A DNA stretch of 64,000 nt, taken from Prostheceraeus crozeri (Eukaryota > Platyhelminthes > Polycladida > Euryleptidae). The stretch lies in NCBI GenBank assembly GCA_907163375.1, contig CAJQUW010016176.1:124001-188000 (forward strand), read 5' to 3'. Numbering within the stretch: position 1 is the first letter of the stretch; every line of letters starts with the position of its first letter. Positions 51,126 to 61,249 of the stretch are shown piece after piece. The notes beneath the pieces were generated by a model. The model saw only the letters and a list, made by a program, of their open reading frames with translations, did not search any database and had not been told where the DNA came from. A program made the position numbers and the translations under genes.

Positions 51126-52200
51126 GCAATAGAGTAGCACCGCCAACAGTCGATAAATGCCATACGACATATCTAACCCGCTATATCACATATGCACATC
51201 AATCTAAGAGGAGTCGTGGTGATTAAACACAAATATATTTGATTCAATGAAATCATATTCACCTTGAAGAATAGGCTATGATTAAATACAAAATACACTG
51301 AATTACAGTTACGATCAAACAACGCTAACATATACCCTTGGGAAGAGGAAATTTGTAGGCTTATACAAGGGTTTCTATACGATATAATGAGGTAATAAGG
51401 AATAAAATAATCAGATGCAATCAGCAAGTGCCAAACGTATATTTAGTGAAATTAAAACAATTCACTTCGAATTCAAGTGTCACATGTATTTGAAAATAGT
51501 GAGATTGGTATTAAATTTGCACCTTACCTTCTGCGATTACAAAATTGACAATTCACCTGCTAAAGGTTGTTATAACATGTCAGCACGGAGAATCTGCAAA
51601 CACTGCATTTTAGAACATTAATGTTCAGCTTGGCACGCTCCATCTTAGTTATTGATACCAAATTTTATGTTCTTGGAATAGTTATAGAATTTTCAAAAAT
51701 ATCACATCAGATACGTTTTTGTGCTTTTATTTGAGCTTTTCAAATCAATATTTTGATTTTTTTCAGTAATGACATTGATCTTACACTTCTATAATATCTT
51801 CGAAATCAAGATTGACTGGATTTAATTATTCATATTTATGTATCATATTAGTACTTAATTAGTACTTAATCAGCATTTTAGAACATCTATGAATTTAAGG
51901 TCGACAATTTCAGCACTCTTCCGTTCAGCACCGAGATTCGTACTAAAACAGAACTTAATGATTTACACTGAAGGGTATTCATTACTATTTCACCCTTTTA
52001 CTATTCATTCCGAGGAAGTGTCTTTGGAGGTATCTCATTCGTTTGAAGTCCTTGAAGTATATTGGAAAGGTTCTTTTACCTGGATGATGTGCTGAACGCT
52101 GGAAGATAATATGAGGCTGTTGTCGTCGCAAGATTGCGCGCAGGCATGTCTCACAAAAGCGAAGCATGGGCTCTGAAAGCAGGACATGAAAGATAGCTGG
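51126..52200. other. No gene seen
   Basis: About 1.1 kb AT-rich; nothing recognisable on either strand. Confidence 0.4.
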
Positions 52201-52450
52201 ATACGGCTGATGGTGTGGTGTGTCGAATGTGTGGTGTGGCACTCAGAGACTCAATCGCGGGGTCAAGAACGCGCTTAAACTTAGCACCTGCAAGCAGCAT
52301 CAATCGTAGAAATCGTTTGCGATGGCTTGGACTAGATTACCGAAAGAAGAATGAAAACTTGGTAAAGAGAGCTTGGAAGTTGGAAGTGACGGGAAACGAC
52401 CGTCCGAAGAGAACCTGAGACGAAACGGTGGTGGCATCCGATTAACTTAA

Positions 52451-54943
52451 AGGTGTAGTTCGGTCAATTTCAGAAACCGCTTTTATCTCTGAAAATTAAT
52501 GTGTTCAGCCACTACGACGATTTCCTGTCACTCTCCTACTCATCTGCTCGTTAGTTTGTCTGCAAAGTCATGTCAAAGATGTATGATGACGTCACAGCTG
52601 CCAATTCACGCTCACTATGCAACTGAGAAACAGAACGCAGCTCACGATACATGAGGTTCGCTGTAGTTGGCTGATAGAGGAACCTGTAGCATGCAAGCAA
52701 ACAAAACTCTGCAAATCTCTGAATGGTCCAAAAGCACGACTGAACGCAACTACATTCTTGAATACAATTATTGACTATTAAGAGAATGAAATACATGCGG
52801 TTGATCACGATGTAACACATTCACTCCTACGGAAGCCAAAATACGATAGCTGATTGTAGGCAATATAGCTCGAGAATTTTTTTGATTATTTGGAAAATCG
52901 AAGGTTAGACGAACTAGAGCAGCTAACTTGGCTCTCTTCACTTTCTAGTCATACATGGAAGCTAAGAAAATGCACACTCATTTCATCGGCGAAATTCTCA
53001 AGTTCGACTGGCGAATTAATTGACTGTTCAATCTCTAATTTTGTCCGACTTCCATTCAGAAATTTTTTTCTTAGAAGATTCGCTTTTTTGCAATTCCGGG
53101 AAGGGAGAGGTACAACCGATGGCATGCTTGTAGTGAGACAGTTGATTGAGAAGACATTGGAAAGGGATCATAACATAGCGATTGGGTTTGTGGATCTGGA
53201 GAAGGCATACGACATGGTGCCCAGACGCTTGGTGATGGCAACGCTGAGGTGGATGGAGGCTGATGAAGTTGATGTACGGATGATTGAAGATATGTACAAG
53301 AATACGAGAGTAGCGGTAGTGATCGGAGCGAAGCGCGGTGATGATTTTGAAGTGCACATGGGCCTAAGACAGGGTAGTGCTTTGAGCCCATTTCTATTCA
53401 TAATGGTAACGGAGCTAGTTAGCAGAAAAAGCAGTGAAAAGGAAATCATGACGAAATTGTTGTACGCGGATGACCTGGCGGTAGCAGCGAAGGATGAATT
53501 TGAGTTAGAAGAGAGACTGAAAGACAGGGATAGAAATTTTACGTGTCATGGTCTGAGAATTAGCTCGTCGAAGACGGAAGTGATGTGAATAGACAGGGAG
53601 TGGAAAGACTTGGCCATGGGTGTGAGAGAGGTGGAACTGAAGCAGGTAGATAAGTTTGTGTACCATGGTGAAATGGTCTCTGAAGGTGGTCGGGGAGATG
53701 CAGAAGTAAGAAGAAGGAGACAGGCCGGAGCCGTGGCATACAGGAAAGTGACAGGAGTGCTGGCGGACAGAAAAATTGGTCAGAGGATGCGAGGAAAGGT
53801 TTTGGAAACATGTGTCTTGCCAGCACCGACAGACGGACTAGAAACGATGACACTAACCGAGCAGCAGCAAAAGATGTTGCAAGTGTGTGAAAATAACTGG
53901 ATAAGGCGCATCTTTGGGGTAAGGTTGGTGGAGAAACGAAGAATGGCGGAGCTGAGAGAGGAAGTGGGATTGAAGAAAACGGTGACACAGAAAGTGGTAG
54001 AAAAGAGACTGAGGTGGGCAGGGCATGTGGTAAGGATGGGAGACGAAAGGGTAGTGTTGCAAGTGGAAGATATGGATGACACCATAACAAGAGGAAGGGC
54101 CAAAGATTTGCCGGAAGGACTGAATCAAAAGAGACCTGGAACGCACAGAAGAAGACTGGAGGACTTGGAAGGAGAAGGACAGAGTGAATTGGCGACAAAT
54201 TGTCAAGGACTCGTCAAAAAGTGTGATGGAGAACATGAAGTGACTACTGACTGCGGTTTTCATAATGAATTGTTATTTTTGTGTATGATATTTCCCCCTA
54301 CCCCTTTTCAGGGAAAATGGGGCTGTTAAAATAAAATAAAAAAATACAAAAATTGTTTTTTTGCAAGATAAAATTTTAACCAATTAGCGTCCCATTTTCA
54401 AGCATGGTCAGCCTCCTTACTCAATCAGTCAATTAAGTGCTGTCTGATTTTGCACTGTTCCTTCAACATCGTGTATCTAAGATTTTCTACTTTATCTATT
54501 TCTTTGAAATGTTCAAAACACACAACACTAACTGGTGGGTTTAAAATTAACTAGTCCATTCTGTTACACGATATTTTTTCTGTCTTTTGTCTTTCTGAAA
54601 GCTGTAGGAGGCAAGTTCTTTAGGATCGTCTGTTTTGTTTGTACACTTCTGTTCGCAGAATTGTTCGATCTTGTCGATTTTTATATGTTTAGAGAGCACA
54701 AACAAGCGACTTCCTCTCCATTCTCTCCCTGTGCGTTGATCTTCTTATGCATAGGTAATTCGTGAAGAAGCAAGTTAACAATGGCGTATCAGATCACTGG
54801 CAGGTATGACGTCATCACGTCTCCTTAATTTGATGATTGCGGCTAAATGAGGCATCAGATGTGCGTTTAATTTGGCAAGATTGACTAAGCATACAATAAA
54901 GTAGTCTTTGAGACAAGGTTGAAAATTAGACCGAACTACACCT
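52451..54943 (+). mobile_element. TTAA-flanked TIR element (piggyBac-like target) carrying a LINE
   Basis: Inverted ends AGGTGTAGTTCGGTC (52451) and its complement (ending 54943), flanked by TTAA at 52447-52450 and 54944-54947. TTAA target duplication is typical of piggyBac elements. No transposase is visible. The interior includes the LINE at 52890-54345. Confidence 0.7.
52890..54345 (+). pseudogene. Decayed non-LTR retrotransposon reverse transcriptase
   Basis: Reverse transcriptase motifs in order: FVDLEKAYDMVPR, GLRQGSALSPFLF and YADDLAVAA. After one in-frame stop (TGA at 53586-53588) the same frame continues with the LINE C-terminal region (VYHGEMVSEGG, WIRRIFGV, EKRLRWAGHVVRMGD) to 54329. 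The 3' end has an A-rich tail (AAAATAAAATAAAAAAAT). The N-terminal endonuclease is missing, so it is 5' truncated. The clade is not resolved. Confidence 0.88.
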
Positions 54944-55050
54944 TTAACACCTGAAGCAGCCATCGACATTCAGACGGTGGTGGAGATCAGACGGAAGAAA
55001 CAGTCTGACCTAATGACATTGCAACAAAACAGACTAAAAACACGGAAATA

Positions 55051-57037
55051 AAAAAAAAGTAAGAAATATCTTTAGTCCAACAGCGGAGGTCACGAATAAG
55101 GCCTCACTGTTGATTAACAATGTGCTATGAACCTTGGGGGACCCATGTAATTTGCAAGCAAGTGATTCGGCATTATATGTTTTTGTTTAGTCTAGTACAC
55201 TTTCTGAAATCATCCAATCCTCATATGAGTTTTACAAAATCGTTTTCTCCATGCCGAAGGAAGTACGGTATGAGGTTTGCATCGCGCTCAGTTAGCATAT
55301 GGGTAATCTGCCTCAAAAGCAGGTTGCCCAACTTAGCTATGAATGTAAGTGTACTTCTTCGTTATCGGTAGAATATCGGTATCTGCAGCATGAATATTGC
55401 AACACTGTAGAATAATTTGAGTTTCCGGCTCTTCCTTTGCAATCGATCACATACATCGACGCTTATTTCTGGAGTCAAGTTTCTATGAGTTGTCTCTTTC
55501 TATGAAGCCACCTCTTCTATGAATCCTCTTGTCTGTTGAAGTTGCTAATAGTTTTTGCTGCGAAAAAAAAATTAGCCAAGTATTCGGTATGAAGGCATGT
55601 CATTCAGCCGTTAGAGGAACACTTTGATCTACAATGAGACAGTGGTTAGCTTTTGTTCTTTTAAGACTTCGCAGGATTTGACAAGTAGGCAACGACTGTC
55701 GTTGTGGCCTTGTGGTGGTGCTCGCCCTGTGTCAGAGTTCTAGACTCAAGCCCTCGACGGATCAAACCTGATAATTTTAAAATAGGTACACAAAAACGAC
55801 TCTAAATAAGCAAGAGAATCGCTACTACATGTGCTGTGCATACCGTTAGTCTACATGTATGTAATATAACAAGATATTTGAGAGGTGAGATGTGAGTGCG
55901 TCGATTAGTTGACTGCAATAGAATCAGCATTGATGAAGCTAGATGATGACAATTGAAATGGAGGGAATATTCATATGAAGACAATTCAAATTACATGGAC
56001 GGAAAAGCATAGACATCTACCAGAGTGAAGCAAGTGAGACAATAGGTATTCTACGAAGGCAGAAGGAAATGAAAACATAGAAATCCGAGGCTAAGAAGCG
56101 GAAGAGGATCTGTACGATTTTTTTTAAATTTTAAAAACATTTTAGAAATGTCACCTTTTGTCCTTAACTCCCAAAGGAAGTAAAAAAACACGCCAATATT
56201 TTGTCACTAATTTGGCTTACATACATCAATAAGGCTACAAAAATTTCATTCAAGTTTGAGGTGGGCCTTTTTGGATGTTCGGCTTCAAAGCTAGTGACTT
56301 TCGCAATTTTTGGACAGAAAATTGCCGACTTTGACCGTCGATGCCTATGTCATAAACAGTACAAATGCTAGATTGATCGTGTGGGCTACTAAAGCACATC
56401 ATCAACAATATGTGTGCAAAGTTTGGTGAGGCTACCTTCAAACGAAACAAATATAGACGTATTTTAGTGAATGCTAAAATGCTAGGGAAAATCTATAGAC
56501 AGCCAGACAAAACATCGTTCTTAAATGCGTTAAGGACTAAAATCTGCAATTCTTAAGTATAGATTGCGATTATGCAGTATACAAAGATGACTCTAATGGA
56601 ATTCTTATGTTTGCGCATGAATTTAGTGAGAAATGTGATTTTTACATTTTTAGCTTGAACACTGACCGAACGAGACTGGTTGTGACACAAGAATTTGATT
56701 TTTGGGTTCAGTGATTCAATATCTACACTTCCATGATAACAAACCTTTTGTTCTCGAATTTAGGGAGAAACTGTTGGTAGCTCCCGGACTACCTGGTTTC
56801 ATAGAAAATATTGCCCTGCAAAATTTTTCATATCATGGCAGGCAGCTTACTTCTACACATTTAGAAGATAATTAATTGCATAAGGTGGCAATCTGCCTTA
56901 TTGTACAAATCATATGCCAAGATCCAAAATGTCCTCTAGATTCACTTCCCGATGCTGCATGTGGAGAGATGATGCGAACCTAACCGGTTCTGAAGTATGG
57001 AAGATGAACGCGCTTCATGCCAAAGAGTATGTAATAT
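55051..57037. other. No gene seen
   Basis: About 2 kb AT-rich. Near 56776-56790 there is TAGCTCCCGGACTACC, a trace of the fold-back family end. Otherwise nothing recognised. Confidence 0.4.
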
Positions 57038-57687
57038 TAGTCCGGCAGCCAGAACGAGTTTCTGCAGCAAACGAGGCCGAAGGTGAGACTTTCACAGAAT
57101 GACGTACACCCTATGCCTACTACGAAACGGTGCGTCTGCCGAGTTCTTGTGAGTTCCTCTTCTTGTCAGACAGGATCAAAGAAAAACATGTAAATCCAAC
57201 GGGACGCAGATTGCAGTTTTTGGCTAAAATGAAATGTTCTATGCTTTCTCTGATTCACCTGATCTCACGAAGGGTACTAAGCCTAGGGCCATATTATTTT
57301 TGGCATGGAATGTCTTCAGGTCATTTCCTATGATGTACATGTGCTATTATCATGCATCTGATCGGTAATGTATGTGAGAATGTGGTTCAATGTGGATGAA
57401 GTGGGCCAACATGTGTGTTTACCGACATTAAGAGGCTCGCCAAATCTAAATGTGTCTAGCTTTACAGACAGGATTGCTTGAACATGAAAGGAAGAGACCT
57501 GAAGAAAATCCTTGCCAAAAATTATGACTCTAGCCTTAGTACCTTTCGTTTAATCAGAGAAAGCATAGAACATTTCATTTTAACCAAAAACTGCAATCTG
57601 CGTCCCGTTGGATTTTCAAGTGTTTTTCCTTGATCCCGTCTGACAAGAAGAGGAACTCACTAGAACTCGGCAGACGCACCGTTTCGT
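57038..57687. mobile_element. Fold-back element, copy 2, right end truncated
   Basis: Begins TAGTCCGGCAGCCAGAACG, related to copy 1 at 420. Arms 57122-57331 and 57488-57687 are diverged inverted repeats (near identical for about 135 bp, then less so). The right outer part is cut off where the TACACGTGTA repeat begins at 57688. Confidence 0.7.
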
Positions 57688-57960
57688 CCCAGTCAACCCG
57701 TACACGTGTAATACACGTGTATTTTTGGTGTAAATGAAAATACACCACTTTTACACGTGTAATACACGTGTAATCTTTGCATATAAATACACGTGTAGAA
57801 ATACACCACTTTTACACGTGTAATGCACGTGTTATTATTTATGACTTCCCAGTCAACCAGTACACGTGTATTACACGTGTAATACACGTGTATCGGACAC
57901 GTGTAATACACGTGTTTTGTGTTCAGATAATACACGTGTATTACACGTGTACAAATACAC
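57688..57960. repeat. TACACGTGTA-rich repeat, copy 1
   Basis: CCCAGTCAACCCGTACACGTG starts a unit of about 157 bp ending ATTATTTATGACTT, followed by a second start CCCAGTCAACCAGTACACG and a denser array. More than ten copies of TACACGTGTA, a palindrome containing CACGTG, lie here. Open frames of repeated VYYTC are repeat translations. Confidence 0.85.
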
Positions 57961-58881
57961 CAAAATTGCACTCCTTTTACACGACTTAAAATTCAATGCT
58001 AGTTTATTTTGGCGTTTCATTCTTTTATTGTTTCGAACATACCCAACCTCTAGATTGCTTAGAAATTTGTTCCGAATTCATATCTGCATCATATTACCTC
58101 CTAGCTATTCCGAATAGTTAAGCGCTTCTTAACTTGTATTTGCTCTGAGCATGCATAACACACATAAATCGCTTTAAATGGTCGGTCAAATGTGAAATCT
58201 ATAGCCCACAACTATAAAGTTTATAAGACACCGAATAAGTAGAAGCACTATTTTTTGGAGTAAAAGACTATCACATTAGAAACTGTAAATCACAGGAATT
58301 CACAAATATTCCATATCTAGCCAAAACCGTCTCATCCACTTCAATGACGTCTGAAAACTTCACAAGTAGCTTTATTCCAAAATTCATAAATCCAAATTTC
58401 CAATCAGGAGTTGAAAAAATGTTATAAATTCATCCAGGTGGCAAGCAATACTGGAAATAAATTGAAAATAAAGTTATAAATATCTATCATTTACGTGAGA
58501 GATTTTTATCATTAAAGATTGTGACAAAAGCTCTGCATGTAATCGGTAATTAATTTAATTCAATGCAATAATTTATTAATTAATTAATTACTTTAATTCA
58601 ATTTAAAGCAACGATAAGATTCATCAGATGCTCACTTTTTGAAATCTGATGCATCACTTACACAACGAAACTGCAGAAATGTAGAATGACAAAATAAGAA
58701 ATCAATCAAACCAATAATTTGTAATGCACAATAAGAATGAAAAAGCTTATCACTTGACTCATATAATCCGTCATCAGTGTTAGATATAATTCCCTAATTA
58801 TGGATCCAAACTTCAGTTGCTCCTAGCGTTTCATTAGTGCAATTATCCAAGTTACATCGTGTGAATCATTTCTACATTAAT
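57961..58881. other. AT-rich spacer
   Basis: No gene seen. Contains an ATTAATTAATTA stretch near 58570-58590. Confidence 0.4.
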
Positions 58882-61087
58882 TTGATGTTTTGTAATCCAT
58901 CTCTAGATCAATTCATATTTTAGAAATCTCATACTTAGATAAATTTTTACACGTCTATTCTAAACCATCTCCCATCTAAATCAGAGAGTGATACAATAGG
59001 ACAGCTACCTGTGAATGAATTATCTGCAGCAAAAGTCAGGAATTAAATAATGATAACGAATTAAGGACAATTAAGGTATGTTTTGATTTTATGGACATGT
59101 TGATTCTTAGTCAAAGGTCTTCTTCCTATGGTCTTGGAACTCGTTTTTATCGATCTGTTTCAGGAAAGGTTCGAAATGAAATTTATTTAAATAACTTAGC
59201 GTTCTCAGCAGCAGCATCTGAAACCAATGTCTCTATTAAAATTCTAGCCGGAAAATCAATGATAGCTTCTGCCAATTCGTGGAGATAGGTCTGCTTTCTA
59301 GCTATCAGCTGAGGCGACTGAGTCTCCGCCTGATATGAACATGTTAAAAAACGCATGATCTCCTAGGCAGGAGGATCGGAGGCTAACTGAAAACCTCCGG
59401 CTTCATCGCATTCAGTTGCATATAAGTTGTTTGAACACTGAACAGTGGGATTGGGTTCTGCAAAGAACTCAAAAAGAGTATCAAACGATTTTGAAAGCAA
59501 AGCAGCGATTTACAACATGAACTTGGTGTTTTTGAAATATAATAGATTAAACAAATAGTTATAAAACAGAAATGAGAAGTAGCCATTTACTGCATTGGTG
59601 AAAATATTTCTTCACTTGATGTGACGTTGATAATCAGCTTCAGAAAATCAGTCAACGTATTAGCTCCGTCCCTGGTGATTTTGAATTTACAAACCATCCT
59701 ATCTACAAAATATAACTTGCAAACTTATAAAATATTAACTTGTAATAGGAAAAATATTCTGATACATTTTGTGAATTGCAAACTCATTCAAATCAGTTGT
59801 AATATCAAATAATTAATCTCGTGTACACTACAAAAAGCATTCAATCCTAAATGATCACATTCATTTATAAGTTCTGACCTTGCCATGTTAATCGTGAGAC
59901 ATATTACATGGAATGCGATTAACAGCTTTCCAGAAAGATATACATGCAAGTGAAACTCGATTGTTACTTCAGAAAATATCAAAGAACTAATATTTTAAAG
60001 CGCATATGTCAGGAGAAAAAAATACTGTACATCATGCATGCATATTCTAAGAAACAAAATGTAAAGCTCACCGGACTTCATCACAGATAAAGCAATATGA
60101 AAACAATTCGTCAAAAAATGTGATCAAGTTCCATTTTCCTAATGTTTCAATTGATCATCAAATTGACTTCATCCTGCAGACTTCAATAATTCCACTAGAT
60201 CAATTTCCATTGAACCAGACATATCGCAATGAAGCGGAGCTGTTCAAATTTGAATTCACAACATTATGCTATGTTACTGCATGTGTAGCTAAGTTTCCAA
60301 ACCAATATAGATCATAGACTTCCATGCATGATCAAAGAAATCGACAGCAGCTAATTAGGAAGATGACAAAGAAATCGAACAGCACCATATACAAAATTCA
60401 ATAACACATGTTAACCATAGAAGTCAATGCATGCTTTTGAATCAAATTTTCTATCCATTGGAAAAGTTATCGTGCAGCTCAGATGATTGACAATGTCTCA
60501 GATAATGTGAATAAACATGAGTGAATGTGAATACAAAGTACCTTACTTTCAATTTTAAGACATGAAAACTCGATTGTAGCATTGCAGAGTATTTTTTTAA
60601 ATGGATTTTTACAGCCTAAATCTTCACATCGATTAATGCCGAAATGATGAGTTAATCGGACTCTAGCATTTGAACAAAATACAAATATAATTTAATTTTC
60701 TGGATTATCTCATGGCCTACCAAATATTTTTGCATGCTTTTAAAGAACGTTAATTAACACATCAACGAAGCTTTGTTCGGATCAGTTGATGAAAAAAGTG
60801 AATAAATTTAATTACTTCCAAGAAGGAATTTCGCCAAAAATGAGTAGCACATGGTCATTTATTTGTATATGTATTCTGTGAATTTAGAGAATCAACAGAT
60901 CAATAGTCAAAATCGCTATGATAGTGAAATTTTGACATTATTTTCATGTGGTAGCAATCGTTTATATGGATGTCTTGTTGTTGCCACTTAGTGTATAGCT
61001 GCAGTAGAACATAACTGACTATGACTTGAGATTCATGCACCCTGGCATTAGTATGAAATTGAAATTCTAAAATCAACCCTTGCAACA
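58882..61087 (+). repeat. Left arm of a palindrome longer than 5 kb
   Basis: Reverse complement of 61250-64000 apart from a 547-bp insertion in the right arm and a few single-base differences (for example near 58950, 59518, 59980 and 60940). Arm length at least 2.2 kb; the true outer end may lie further left of the match or beyond the window on the right. No gene is recognised in it. Confidence 0.92.
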
Positions 61088-61249
61088 ACCCAGTCAACCC
61101 GTACACGTGTAATACACGTGTATTTTTGGTGTAAATGAAAATACACCACTTTTACACGTGTAATACACGTGTAATCTTTGCATATGAATACACGTGTAGA
61201 AATACACCACTTTTACACGTGTAATACACGTGTTATTATTTATGACTTG
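61088..61249. repeat. TACACGTGTA repeat at the palindrome centre, copy 2
   Basis: About 160 bp, nearly identical to 57688-57847. It separates the two palindrome arms exactly: the arm ends (TTGCAACAA and its complement) directly abut it. Confidence 0.9.

Larger units (their letters stand above)
52205..55050 (+). mobile_element. Old LINE 3' remnant split by a TTAA element
   Basis: 52215-52440 encodes a LINE C-terminal motif (RLRWLGLDYRKKNENLVKRA ... GNDRPKRT). Sequence after the TTAA element, 54948-55050, ends in an A-rich tail (AAATAAAAAAAAAG) and could be the rest of its 3' end. Decayed, no full ORF. Confidence 0.5.

Noticed and set aside
53560..54263. Long - strand ORFs antisense to the LINE
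   Set aside because: Shadow frames of a reverse transcriptase coding region; the + frame has all the motifs.
57688..57960. CRISPR-like array
   Set aside because: Short palindromic repeats at irregular spacing in an animal genome, with no unique spacers of constant length and no cas genes.
57693..57989. ORFs rich in HVYYTC
   Set aside because: Translations of the TACACGTGTA repeat on both strands.
59091..59288. 65-aa ORF conserved in both palindrome arms
   Set aside because: Its conservation only reflects the near identity of the arms; no motif or splice context supports it.
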